Of a stretch of DNA of 46,338 nucleotides, positions 10,041 to 20,810 are shown piece after piece. A program made the translations under genes and the position numbers. Origin of the DNA: Scenedesmus sp. ARA3 (Eukaryota; Chlorophyta; Chlorophyceae; Sphaeropleales; Scenedesmaceae); contig RWJK01001609.1 of assembly GCA_004335835.1 (NCBI GenBank), positions 2,321-48,658 on the forward strand. The letters run 5' to 3'. How positions within the stretch are numbered: the stretch's first letter is position 1; each line of letters starts with the position of its first letter. Below the pieces are notes generated by a model. That model ran no database searches. It saw nothing but the letters and a program-made list of their open reading frames with translations, and had not been told where the DNA came from.

Positions 10041-12392
10041 CCGCCAGCAGCCGCGTGTTAGTCAGCCGCCCAATCAGCCACTGGCTGCGTGTGGAGGCGT
10101 AGCCCAGCAGCCGGCCTAGCCCCCGCTTCAGACCACCTGGGACAAGGCCCACTGGCAGGTTGTCGGGCCGCTCCTGCAGCAGCAGCACCTCGCCTGCCTC
10201 GTCGTCCCACAGCAGCGTGATGCGCGTGCGCAGGTGGATCTCCCTGCGGGCATGAAAGACAGTATGGTGGTATAAGTAATGGGATGTTTGGGTGAAATGG
10301 CAGAGCCAAAGAGTGATGCGCGTGGGCAGGTAGACCTCCCTGCGGGCCTAAACGAACACAACAATGCTTAGTGGGGTGTTGACGGCGCGATGGCAGAGCC
10401 AAAGCGTGATGCGCGTGTGCAGGTGGATCTCCCTGCACAAAACAGTACAAGTGTCAAGGGGTGATCGCTGAGCCAAAGCATGATGAATATGCGCAGGCAA
10501 ACCTGGCAGGACAACACAAGGAACATGATATGGTTCCAGAAGAGGATGGCTGCGCCAGAGTCTGCGCTGAGCGAGACAGTAATCCTTCACTGCTGTTGCT
10601 AAGACTCCACACACTGTACGCTGTGCCAGTGTGCAGTCTGCTGTCCGTGTTGCTGCTGCTGCCAGCGCACGCTACTGCTGTTGGCTTTTTTACTGTGGCG
10701 CCTACCTCGGCAGCAGGTTGAGTGTCAGCAGCCGCGACAGCGCCTTGGGCGTGATGGTGGCTACTGCGTACACGTGCGTGCGCGACATGCTCGACGGCAC
10801 CTGCGCAAGCACGCAGCAGGGCAACAGCCATACGCGGTCAGTGTACGCGACAGCATGTGACTGTGGATCGACAACATGATGAAAGGAAAAGTTTGCCTTT
10901 GGGGCATTGCTGGCTGCCGTGTGCTCCACAAGCTGAGCAAGTGCTTGCAAGCAAAGCTCCTGCATGAGCTGCTGGCGCGCCAGGTGCCGCTAGCTGCACC
11001 AGCCTGCCGGACAGCATGCCGCTGCTGTGCAAACAGACGTGCATGCACAACGCGCACACTGCTGCTGCTGCTCGCAGCTCTGCGAACAATCAACATGTGC
11101 TGCCACAGTATACAATAAGCCTGGCAGCTCTTGCTGCTCACAGCTTTGAGGACCACTCCTGTGTGCTGCCACAGTACACTGCTCACCTGCGCAGACTGGT
11201 TCTGTGCTGTGCCATCAAACTGGTCTGTAGTGGTCGTCTGATCACTATGGTGGTGCTGCTGCTGCCGCCCACCCCTGCTGCGCGGCTGCACGTCACTGCT
11301 CAGCAGCGGGTGCTGCTGCAGCAGCGGCTGCTGCTGCGATTGCTGCTGCTGCTTGCTGCGCCCTAGCCGCGACCTGCCGCCGCTGGTACCTGCTGCTGCT
11401 GCAGTTCCATTTGCTGCTGCTGCGCCTGCTGATGGTGCCTTTGGTGGCTTGCCTGAGGGTCGGCGCCGCCTGCTGGTTGCTGCGCTGGTGCAGGTACTGC
11501 TGGTAGAGTCTGTGCTAGTCGTGCTGCTGGTGGGAGCTGTGCTGGCAGTTGCGGTGTAATGCGCGTGGCCTGCTGCTCCCGCTGCTCCCGGCGCTGCTAC
11601 CTCCACCATATACGGCTCAATATCTATGTCTGCAACGAAGCACTTGGCGTAGAACATAACCGCTGAGATATTGTCCCTGCCTGCCACAAACATCTGCGGC
11701 AGGTCCAGCCGCGCATTGGGCGCAAACAGCGCCATCACTCGCTGGTGGTCTGCGGGCGTGTCAGCGCCGTAAAAGTCCTGCACCAGCTGCAGCTCATTGA
11801 GCACGTCGGTGGGCGCGTCGCGCGGCAGCATGACCAGGTTGCCGCCGCCTGCAGTGCAGCATGTGCGGCACAACAGTGAGTATGAGGGTTTGGTTGGCAG
11901 TGGGTGAAGAGTTATTGCAGCAGGTTGATGCCACACACCGCGCCACACGGCATTGAGTGTGGCTGTGAGTATGCAGTGCCAGCCAGGCAGTGGTCACGCA
12001 GTGACTGCGGCAGCTGTGTGTCCTAGCAACGTGCGCAGCACAATAGTGAGACAGGCCGGTCTGATTGCTTTTGCAGGTGGTGTGTGCAGTGCGTGTTCTA
12101 CGCGTTGCTTGCTTCCAGCTTGAAAGCCCGCCATGCTGCTGCTGTTGCCTCAACTGGTGCTGGGCTGAGTTGCAGGTGCCACATTCGACGCTGCTGACTG
12201 TTAAAAGCAATATGCAACCAATTAGGTGAGCAGCACCTCAACATGTTCACAGCTATGCTTTTGCTGTTGCTGGTGGGGGTGCTGGTGCTGCTGCAGACAG
12301 CAACAACTGGCCATGATGCCAACAAGGCAACAGACAAGCGCACAACATCGAGGGTCGTGATGAAAAAGTTCAAGGCTCTTACCGGAGTCCAT
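9997..12392 (-). CDS. NTF2/SnoaL-like domain protein
   Basis: Four exons join in phase: 12392-12383, 11848-11187, 10800-10706 and 10243-9997, encoding 334 residues. Exon 1 codes for only ATG GAC TCC G, with a strong GTAAGA donor and a GCCATGG start context. Residues about 15-85 (ELQLVQDFYGADTP.. FAPNARLDLPQMFVAGRD.. FYAKCFVADIDIEP) resemble NTF2/SnoaL-like domain proteins of plants and algae. The fold continues after a low-complexity Ala/Ser/Thr/Gln insertion (about 95-221) with MSRTHVYAVATITPKALSRL and EIHLRTRITLLWDDEAGEV. The C-terminus GRLLGYAST..AQLYGTGL ends at TGA 9999-9997. A GTGACA site just before the stop could instead be a donor to a hydrophobic exon near 9560. Function is unknown; the family is often enzymatic or scaffold-like and frequently plastidial in plants. 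Confidence 0.75.
10299..10480. repeat. Echoes of the NTF2-like exon 4 acceptor edge
   Basis: Two units of about 90 bp lie in the intron upstream of exon 4 (minus strand). Each contains GGCAGAGCCAAAG and a copy of the exon start (about 10311-10345 and 10404-10436), matching the real edge at 10206-10245. A shorter third trace (GAGCCAAAGCATGATG) begins near 10472. Confidence 0.8.
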
Positions 12393-12867
12393 GGCGCCCG
12401 CGATCGCAAGTTGAGACTTGAAGAGCAGGCTTTGTTGCCTAGTGCCCAGGTGCTGCTACAAGCTTGGATGCATTTTTGGTTGCCATCTAAATTACTTGAG
12501 AACTTCACTTTTGCAGATCATAAGCTGCTGCTGAAGCAAAGAGCGCCAACTTCGCGTTGTTTCGTGTACATAAAGGGCGAAGAGGGTAAGGCTGCAAGCA
12601 GAAGCATGTCAGCCATGTGCTGAGTGCGATGCGTGCAACCATGCACAGGCCGTGTGTGCCGAATCAAGGTGCCAGGTGTGCAACGACATGTTACAGCGGC
12701 TCTGCCAGGGATACGGCGAGTGTATTCTTTGATCAATTTTGACTTTGGTTAACTGATGCAGTTTATTTGCTTTACCAGGACCTTAAACACTTGGCCACTG
12801 ACCAGGACCACACGCACCTGGTGACCAGCACAGAACTTGCCACCGCTGTCGAAGGAGGTCCAACAGA
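12393..12867. promoter_or_regulatory. Divergent intergenic region
   Basis: These 475 bp separate the minus-strand NTF2-like start (12392) from the plus-strand dehydrogenase-reductase start (12868), so they probably carry both promoters and 5' UTRs. I see no clear TATA box. The role is inferred from gene orientation only. Confidence 0.5.
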
Positions 12868-13605
12868 ATGAAGTCTGCGTTGGTTACAGGCACTGTTACT
12901 GGAATCGGCAAGGCGTTGTGCGAGGAGTTAGGCAAGCAGGGCTACAACCTCACAGTGAGCAGTGCTGCTGGTGTAGTAGCAGTAGCAGGCTGCAGGTGCA
13001 TGCTGCCCTCAACTGCCCTGCTGCTTGTTTGGTGCAACCTGGCACGCCTTGAATCGATATCAATCATAATGAAAAGAAATGTTGTTGTTTAATGCAACCT
13101 AGAAGGCAGCGTACCGTACTGCCGGTGCAGGGACTGTGGTCCCATGCTGCAACAGAAACACTGCTGCAGCACACGCATTCGCCTTGGCACCGCTCTGTTT
13201 ACACCAGGATCGGGGCTCAGCATTTGATAGCCTGCTGCATGCTGCAGGTGCATGTGCATGCAGCTGTGTGTCCGCATGGTGTGGTGGTGTGGCAGGCTGT
13301 GCAGAGCTGCGTTGAGCTATGCATGGAGATAAGCCTCACCAATGCCAACTTCCTATGCACCGCTACTGCTTATGGCTCGCGTTTGATGCCTAACCAGTCA
13401 CATGACATGGCTTCTGCTGCTGCCGTTGGGTGCAACTGCAGCTGATCGACATAGATGGAGCAGCTTTGTTGGAGCAGCGCACAGCACTGCAGGCAGCACA
13501 CGGCATTGATGTGCTGGTGTGTGCAGCAGACGTGTGCAGCAACAGCGCAGTGGAGCGCGCAGTGCGGGAGCATGTCGCCAGGTGAGCGCCCCAGCATGTG
13601 TTTGT

Positions 13606-13695
<90 letters not shown>

Positions 13696-14234
13696 CAGCA
13701 ACTGCTGCTGCATGTCAAGGAGGCGACCTGTGCTTTGATTGGTGATGTGGCTACATTGCGTGGCGCAGCAATGGCAGCTTATGGGTGTTGGGGTCGTTGC
13801 CAGCAGTCAGTGGCAAGGCGTGTGATGAACTGCAGGGGCTGGCAGGTGCATTCATCCAGCTGCACGCACACGCTGGCGATGCAGGTGGGTGCACGCGCAG
13901 GTGCGCAGGGATGAAGGGACTTTCCAGGCCGTACAGAAACAAGAGACAAGCTGAGCAAATGCCGCCTGCTGCTGCTGTCAACAGGTTTGGCGGGCTAGAC
14001 GTTGCAGTGCTCAATGCAGGCATTGGGGAGCGAGGGGACTACCTGGACCCGGCCATAGCCACAGAGGCCCTTGAGAAGACGCTGGATGTGGACCTGAGGG
14101 CTGTGGTCAGCGGCGCGAGGCTGCTGGCGCAGCTGATGGTGCAGCGGGGGCAGGGAGGCCGCATCATCACACTGGCTTCAGCAGCAGGTGCGGTGAATTG
14201 GGTGCAGCAGCAACATCAGCAGCATTTTGCGCTT

Positions 14235-14268
<34 letters not shown>

Positions 14269-14637
14269 TACGGCGCAGTGAGCGTAGCGGCTGGTGCGGC
14301 TGCCGCAGCAGCAGTAGCAGCAGCAACAGAAGCAGCAGCAGCTGCAGCAGTACGCGCGTCGGCTGTGACATTGGCAGCAGGCACACCGCAGCGGGGCCAG
14401 CAGGTGCAGCGGCTGGTGCGTGGCAGAGGAGAGAAGCGCACGCAAGGGGCGGTTCTGCATGCAAGAGGGCCACGCACAGCTGCCTGTCAGCAGTGTAGTG
14501 TGTTAGCAGCTGCCGCTGGTGTCGAATAGCCAGCGCAGTGTTCAAATGCTTCTATGGGGCATACATTTCCCCGCTTGTATTGGCAATACTAGCGCTTGCA
14601 CCGACGAGCTTTGCCTGCTGTCTGGCTGCCTGGATGA

Positions 14638-14686
<49 letters not shown>

Positions 14687-16421
14687 GCCCGCAGGCATCT
14701 TCCCCATGACTGCGGGCCCCTACTACGCAGCAGCCAAGGCAGGCGTGGTGCACTTTGTGCGCTCGCTGGCGCCGCGCCTGGCCCCGCACGGCATCCAACT
14801 GGCTGCAGTGTGCCCGCAGTACGTGGACACCCCTCTGGTGAGAAGTGTGCATGTCTATGGGTGGTGCTGTGGCTGGCTGCTGCCATGTGTCAGTGGTGTG
14901 TGCAGGCTGCCTGGTGTAAAGCTGGCAGCAGTGTGCCCGCATTACGTTGACACCCCACTGGTGAGAAGTGTGCAAGGCTGCGTGTCTCTGTTGTTGCTGT
15001 GGCTGGCTACTGCCATGTGTCAGTGGTGTGTGCAGGCTGCACGGCATACAGCTGGCTGCAGTGCGCCCGCAGTACGTGGACACCCCTCTAGTGAGCACCC
15101 TGAGATGTGTTGGTCTGGGCTGGTACTGCATGGCACTTGCTGTTGTGTAGGTGGTGTATGCAGGCGGCACGGCATATAGCTGGCGGCTGTGTGCCCGCAG
15201 TATGTGGACACCCCTCTGGTGAGGCAGAGTTGACAAGAGTTGACCTGTCCTTGCTGCTGTCCCAGTCCTTAGGACTGTGGGCGCTACAGAACTGCGCAGG
15301 GCCATTTGGGTGTCAAACGCAGCTGTGTAACGGCAAGCAAGTTTGATGTGTTGATAAAGCAGAGAAAGCCAGTCCGCAATTGCCCCTCACACAACGGGGC
15401 TTCCTGCATCTTGCCGTGCAGGTGCAGGTGATGCTGCAGCATCAGCCAGAGGTAGCTAAGGCCATGATGGGGCCCCTGTTTGGCCAGCCGCTGCTGCAAC
15501 CCAGCCAGGTTGTAGGTGTCATCCAGCAGCAGCTGGCAGCGCCGCTGCCGCAGCGGGGCCGGCGCGTGCCGTTCAGAGAAGCCTATGCTGGCGCTGGCTG
15601 TGTGGCGCTGCTGCTGCAGGTGGGTGCGCGCGTTTGGGTTGCATGCCGGATGAAGTTACATGCATGTTGTTGAGATTGCCTGGCCTCTCAGCTGCCATGC
15701 GTGATCCGGCGGCAGGGAGGGCTGCGGGGCTGGCGGGTGTTTTTCAGGGAGGCCTATGCTGGCGGGGGCTGCGTGTGGCTGCTGCTGCAGGTGGGTGCGC
15801 GCATNNNNNNNNNNNNNNNNNNNNNNNNNNNNNNNNNNNNNNNNNNNNNNNNNNNNNNNNNNNNNNNNNNNNNNNNNNNNNNNNNNNNNNNNNNNNNNNN
15901 NNNNNNNNNNNNNNNNNNNNNNNNNNNNNNNNNNNNNNNNNNNNNNNGTTGAGATAGCTTGCCTGCCCACTCAGCTGCCATGTGTCATTCAGCAGCAGCA
16001 GCAGCAGTGCCGGCGGATGCTTTTCAGGGAGGCCTATGCTGGCGGGGGCTGCGTGTGGCTGGTGCTGCAGGTGGGTGTGGTGGTTGCATGTGGCCGGCAC
16101 ATGCACGGCAGGCTGCTGTTGTGGAACGCATGGGTGGCATGCATGTGCTTGCCTGGCCAACACCATGCAACCACCTTGTCTCCATGCTGCAGCTGTGGAA
16201 GCGCTTCACAGCAATGCCAGTTGCATAGCAGCAGGTGAAGGCTCATGTCTAGCACTTTAATGTTGTGATGCTGCCGCTTCTGCTTCTGCTGCTGCTGCTG
16301 CTGCCCTGGCTGCTGCTGTTTGCTTTGCAGAATGGCACTGTAGTGGACCCATTTGCTGCAAACCCTGCGCACGGCGCCCTGCAGCAGACAGGCGCTCGCG
16401 TAGTTACATCTAACAGCCTAA

Positions 16422-16452
<31 letters not shown>

Positions 16453-18871
16453 CAAGCAGCAGCCAGTGAGCGCCTTAGCAGCAGCCAGTGCAGCCAGCAT
16501 GGCGAGGTTTAGCAGCCGCAACGCCATGCAGGACTTTGCGGCTCAGCCGCTGCCTGAAACCTACAGCAAGCTGCAGGTGGTGCGGCTCAGTGTGAAGTTT
16601 GCAGAGGCAGTGCAGCGGGTGACGGTGCCATTGCCGCTGCCTGCGCAGCTGCCTGCAGGTGCGTGCTGCTGCTCTTGGCACTGTATGGGTGTTTGCGGCA
16701 GTGCTGTGCTTGCTGCAGTGTTGGTGTGTGCTTTGTGTGCTTGGGGATGTGCACGCTGGTGCTTGCATGGTCAGCGTGTGCTGTGTGGCATTTGTCAAGT
16801 AAGTAGATCCTTGACCGAACGTGAAGGAGTGGCTGTGCTGCCTGGTACACTCATGCCCAAGTTCGCACACACCATTCATTGCCTGTGCATACCCAGCAGC
16901 GAATAAACACACCCGCCGGCTGTGCATGTGTGGCCCAACTCTGCCGTACTCAATGCGCTGGGCGCCCCTGTCCTCTGCAGGCACCGTGCTGGTGCGGCGG
17001 CTGTTTGTGGGCATCAACGCCAGCGACGTCAACTACACCTCCGGCAGGTGCGCGCGAAAAATTCTACTGCTATTGTGAATCAGCGTAACAACAACAGTCA
17101 ACAGTCTAAGCCTTTGTGAAGCCGTTTCTGGACACGCAGTTTTGTTTGGTGCTCTCGTTCGCACACCATCGCAGCGCGGCTGCAGGTGGCGGCCATGTGG
17201 CAGTGTCTTCCAGTCTGCGTCTCCCCTGCCTGCATGCACCTTCCACAATGGACTACAGAGTTGCCAAAGTTTGCGCACTGCCCTCCTCTGTGTGATGCGC
17301 TGGCGTCTGTCCTGCTGTGTGCTGCGTGTCTGCTACCCTGCACCATCCACGCCAATGCTGGAAGCTGCAGCACACTGATCGCCTCTCTGCGCTGTACCAT
17401 GCTGTGCTGTGCTGTGGCGTGTCTGCTGTCTGCCTGCAGCACCACATCAACTACACCAATGCTGGAAGCCTGAAGCATTAATCTCATCTGTGTGATGTGC
17501 CATGCTGCACTGTGCTGCTCTGTGCTGCATGGTCTGCTGCCAGGTACCACATCAGCTACACCAATGCTGGAAGCCTGCAGCACTGACCTCTGTGCTGCTC
17601 TGTGTTGAATGGTCTGCTGCCAGGTACCATGGCAGTGCAGCTGCAGCCAAGGCGGCGCTGCCGTATGATGCTGGCTTTGAGAGTGTGGGCATCGTGGTGG
17701 CAGCAGCAGCAGATGCAGCAGCAGGTGGGGTGGCTGGCCGGTACAGCTGTTGCCTATGGTTGAGGCTTGCGCTGCTTTCTTGCTGTTTAGTGGAGTTCGA
17801 ACGCGTCCCTGTAGGTACATCAGCGTGCAGGCCGGTGCCTCCGGGCAGTGTCGCTGGTTTTTTTGAGAATTCTTCTGCACCTGCTAAGCTAGTCCCATCA
17901 ATTGTTGCTGCTGCTGCCGCTGCCGCTGATGATACTGTTTTGTCTGTGTCTGCTTCAACCGCAGGCCTGCCGGTGGGGTCTGCTGTGGCCACCATGGAGA
18001 GCGGCTTCTCTATATGCACTGCTGCAGGCACTTCGCACCTTTTACAGCCGTTGCCGCTGCTGCTGCTGCCACTGACACGGCTGTGTTGCGCTTCACCTCC
18101 TGCATGCACCGCAGGTTTGCCAGTGGGGTCTGCTGTGGCCACCATGGAGAGCGGCTTCTCTATATGCACTGCTGCAGGCACTTCGCACCTTTTACAGCCG
18201 TTGCCGCTGCTGCTGCTGCCACTGACACGGCTGTGTTGCGCTTCACCTCCTGCATGCACCGCAGGTTTGCCAGTGGGGTCTGCTGTGGCCACCATGGAGA
18301 GCGGCTTCTCAGAATATGCAGTGCTGCAGGCGCGCCGCGCACTGCCAGTGCCCTGCGCAGCACCCGAGGTAGTGGCTCTTCTCACCAGCGGCCTCACCGC
18401 CTCCATTGCACTGGAAGAGGTCGGGCGGCTGCAGCTCCCCAAAAGTAACAACAAAAATAACAGTCATATGGCGGTTAGTAACAGCGATAAGTCGCAGAAG
18501 CAGAAGACGGTGCTGGTGACGGCTGCTGCGGGCGGCACTGGGCAGTTTGCTGTGCAACTGGCCAAGCTTGCTGGCTGCCATGTGGTGGCCACGTGCGGCG
18601 GGCCTGCCAAGGCTGCGCTGCTGCGGCAGCTGGGCGTGGACCGCGTTATCGACTACAAGTGAGTGGTAGCATGTGACATGTGACATGCCATGTGACATGG
18701 GTTGTTGATTGGAACAGGGCATGGAACAGATTTAGGTGGGTTGTGTCTGCCAGGCTTGCCTGTGGTGGTGGTGGTGGTGGTGGTGAAGACGCCGGCGTGC
18801 TGGCTGATGTTGGCGGCAGTGTTACATATATCAGTGCAAGCACAGCCAACACTGCTGCCGTTTTCATGCCT

Positions 18872-18916
<45 letters not shown>

Positions 18917-20294
18917 AGGGCTGAGTCGGTGAAGGCGGTGCTGAAGCAGGAGTACGCGGCTGGCATAGACCTCATTTACGAGGTGGGGCCCGGGACCAAG
19001 CAAGTGACACAATGACTGTTTCGCTCAGATGACTGCATGCCATGTGTAAGCGAGTTTACAACACGAACAGCAAACACACAGCAGGTAGCAGCAGAGGCCT
19101 GGAAGAGGTGAAAGCCTGCTGATCAAGCAAGAAACAGGGCTGGCGTTTCTTGTGCCCAAGGTTAGGTGTGGGCGATGTGTTGCAGCCGATCTGTGTGTTT
19201 TGAAAATGTAACAGAAGTTTCACAGAGTAACATCTGCGGGCACGCTTTGGTCACCGTCAGCATGTTGTGTGACATGCAACACCCCTGAAACCTTTTCAAC
19301 TTCTTCTGCTACTGATGCCACTGCTGCCGCATGCTCACTGGTGTCCATCCTGCTTTTGAACACCCTGCTGCCGTGCTGCAGTCTGTGGGCGGCGACATGT
19401 TTGCGCTGTGCGTTGATGCACTAGCCCCCAAAGGCACGCTCATCATCATCGGCATGAGCAGCCCCCCATGTCAACATTGCAGCAAGCCTTTGCGCCCACT
19501 TCAATTTCATCTGCTGCTGCTCCAGCCGCCGCTTTTTCCTTCTCACCCTGCCACACCTTCTCGCATCCTGCTGTTGCTACGCCGCAGTCTGTGGGTGGCG
19601 ACATGTTTGCGCTGTGTGTGGATGCACTAGCCCCCAAAGGCACGCTCATCATCATCGGCATGATGAGCGCGTATGCGGAGGGCTGGCAGCCCAGCGCTCA
19701 CGCGGGCCTGCCTGAGAAGCTGCTCTGGAAGAATGCGGCAGTGGCAGGTTTCTTCCTGCTGAGATATGCTGCCCTGTGGGGGTGAGTGAGAGGTGCAGGG
19801 AAATGTAGCTTTATCAAGCAATGTGAAGCATGTTACAGCAGTGTTTATACGTTTGTGGTATATTCTCGAGTGCTGCTGGTGCGGCAGTGGCGGGCTTCTT
19901 CCTGCTGCGCTACGCCAGCCTCTGGGGGTGGGTGCCCCAGGTTTTGGGGAAAGCTAGCATGATATAGCAAAGTACATGCATGTGCGTGCTGTTTTTGTGT
20001 GTGCTGATGGTGTGGCGGTGGCGGCTTCTTCCTGCTGCGCACAGCCAGGCTCTGGGGGTGAGCGGGTTTGGGAGCGCATGTGGCGCATTGCTGTACGTGC
20101 ATGTAGATGTGCAGGTCACCTGCAGTGCGAATGCAAGCCATGGTTTGGGTGATGTTTGTTGGCAGCTGCTGTGCTTGCTCCAGGCGCGATGCCAACTGTA
20201 AGGCACAAGATCGTGTGCATGCATGCGCACTGTCGCGTGTGCTGCTGCTCATTGCTGTACACCAAACACAACGAGACCTCATATGTGTTCTTGC

Positions 20295-20328
<34 letters not shown>

Positions 20329-20536
20329 GCTGCTGCTGCTGTGCAGGCCCCACCTGGCGCGGCTGTGCGCGCTGGTGCAGTCAGGGCAGCTGGCAGTGGC
20401 CCTGGACAGTCAGCGCTTCACTGGGCTGGGGTCAGTGCCTGATGCGGTGGCACGGCTGCAGGGTGGTGCCAGCAGCGGCAAGGTGGTGGTGCAGCTGGCT
20501 GAGTTTCTGCCAGCCGCAGAGGCCGCGAAGCTGTGA
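12868..20536 (+). CDS. Fusion of a 15-PGDH-like SDR with a ZADH2/PTGR3-like reductase, PTS1-tailed
   Basis: Twelve exons join with matching phases: 12868-12954, 13442-13581, 13985-14187, 14695-14837, 15422-15619, 16331-16658, 16981-17047, 17624-17724, 18265-18658, 18919-18982, 19588-19781 and 20347-20536 (702 residues). Residues 1-257 are a short-chain dehydrogenase: TGTVTGIG (7-14), LNAG (85-88), and catalytic Ser141, Tyr154 and Lys158 (YAAAK). A Ser-rich linker follows. Residues about 340-702 are a zinc-free medium-chain reductase closest to ZADH2 (prostaglandin reductase 3): LFVGINASDVNYTSGRY, AAAGGTGQFAVQLAK (509-523), SVGGDMFALCVDALAPKG, GKVVVQLAE. The C-terminal AKL is a PTS1, as animal ZADH2 ends in SKL, so a peroxisomal location is likely. 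Activity on oxylipins is inferred. The acceptor of exon 5 could instead be at 15428. Confidence 0.88.
13607..13693. repeat. (CAG)29 in intron 2 of the SDR-reductase gene
   Basis: Twenty-nine uninterrupted CAG units lie 25 bp after the exon 2 donor. The exon 2 to exon 3 join (AG|G then TTTGGCGGG) is in frame without this stretch, so the repeat is intronic even though all three frames are open through it. It is the longest perfect trinucleotide tract in the window. Confidence 0.95.
14838..15230. repeat. Three echoes of the SDR exon 4 donor edge
   Basis: The end of exon 4 (CTGGCTGCAGTGTGCCCGCAG.. then ACCCCTCTG|GTGAG) recurs in the following intron at about 14919-14965, 15045-15093 and 15178-15225. 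Each retains a donor-like site. The second copy is flanked by an acceptor-like GTGCAG but would introduce a stop. Confidence 0.9.
15620..16076. repeat. Two echoes of the exon 5 donor edge of the SDR-reductase gene
   Basis: The edge GCCTATGCTGGCG..GCTGCAG|GTGGGTG of exon 5 recurs at about 15749-15804 and 16030-16076, together with its intronic flank (GTTGAGAT..CAGCTGCCATG at 15673 and 15948). An assembly gap interrupts the middle unit. Confidence 0.85.
15805..15947. other. Assembly gap of 143 N
   Basis: A run of N lies inside intron 5 of the fusion gene, within the exon-edge echo array. Collapse at near-identical repeats would explain it. Coding phase is maintained from exon 5 (ending 15619) to exon 6 (starting 16331), so no missing coding sequence is required. 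Confidence 0.98.
17330..17623. repeat. Echoes upstream of the reductase exon 8 acceptor
   Basis: CACC..CCAATGCTGGAAG occurs near 17342, 17442 and 17545. The last follows CTGCCAGGTACCA, the same bases as the real acceptor at 17620-17628. These copies soon meet stops and diverge from exon 8, so they are read as degenerate acceptor copies. Confidence 0.6.
17961..18260. repeat. Two 150-bp echoes of the exon 9 acceptor edge
   Basis: Two units with exact 150-bp spacing (GCAG at 17961 and 18111) precede the intact exon 9, whose GCAG lies at 18261. Each unit carries an acceptor and about 50 nt of exon sequence up to AGCGGCTTCTC, then switches to intron sequence. Because 150 is a multiple of three, the frame stays open through all copies, which could mislead gene callers. 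Confidence 0.95.
19376..20062. repeat. Echoes on both sides of reductase exon 11
   Basis: One acceptor-side copy (about 19377-19455, GCAG|TCTGTGGGCGGCGACATG to ATCGGCATGA) precedes the intact exon (19588-19781). Two donor-side copies follow at about 19880-19932 and 20005-20062, each keeping GGCTTCTTCCTGCTG and CTCTGGGGGTG. Exon 11 itself keeps the frame to the last exon. Confidence 0.9.
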
Positions 20537-20548
20537 ATGAAGCTGTGC

Positions 20549-20810
20549 TGATCGCTTCACTGGGCTGGCTGCAGTGCCTGATGCGGTGGCAAGGCTGCAG
20601 GGCGGCGCCAGCAGCGGCAAGGTGGTGGTGCAACTTGCCGAGTCTCTGCCGGCCGTTGAGGCCGCTGTAAAGTGAAGCTGTGCGGGGCGCTCCCAGGGCT
20701 TTGGTGCAGTGCCTGATGCAGTAGCGAGGCTGCAGTGTGGCGCCAGCAGCGGCAAGGTGGTGGTGCAGGTGGCTGATTTGCTGCCTGCTGTGGATGCTGC
20801 AAAGCTGTAA
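20549..20810. repeat. Two extra copies of the fusion gene's coding 3' end beyond its stop
   Basis: Two diverged copies of the last exon's tail follow the real stop (20534-20536). The first covers about 20549-20673 and ends ..EAAVK then a stop. The second covers about 20698-20810 and ends ..DAAKL then TAA. The second preserves the AKL peroxisomal tripeptide. Confidence 0.92.
20806..20810 (+). terminator. Possible TGTAA poly(A) signal
   Basis: TGTAA lies about 270 nt after the fusion gene's stop, formed by the stop codon of the last echoed 3' end. If used, the transcript's 3' UTR would include both echo copies. Confidence 0.3.

Noticed and set aside
12243..12623. 126-codon plus-strand frame with a hydrophobic N-terminus
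   Set aside because: It overlaps the NTF2-like first exon and intron on the opposite strand, has no recognisable domain, and its hydrophobic part comes from CTG-rich sequence.
13370..13745. Open frames with long poly-Ser, poly-Ala, poly-Gln, poly-Leu or poly-Cys
   Set aside because: They are the frames of the intronic (CAG)29 tract. The dehydrogenase splices cleanly across it.
13816..13886. Possible extra SDR exon reading ELQGLAGAFIQLHAHAGDA
   Set aside because: It looks coding, but inclusion breaks the phase of the exon 2 to FGGLDVAVLNAG join, which is perfect without it and matches SDR spacing.
15805..15947. Gap as evidence for a break between the SDR and reductase genes
   Set aside because: Phase is preserved across the intron, no stop precedes the exon 5 donor, and no start-like exon context precedes exon 6. 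A single fused gene is the simpler model, though it is flagged for testing.
17552..18454. 300-codon minus-strand open frame
   Set aside because: It is antisense to the reductase exons and stays open only because the 150-bp repeat is a multiple of three. Its repeated peptide has no family features.
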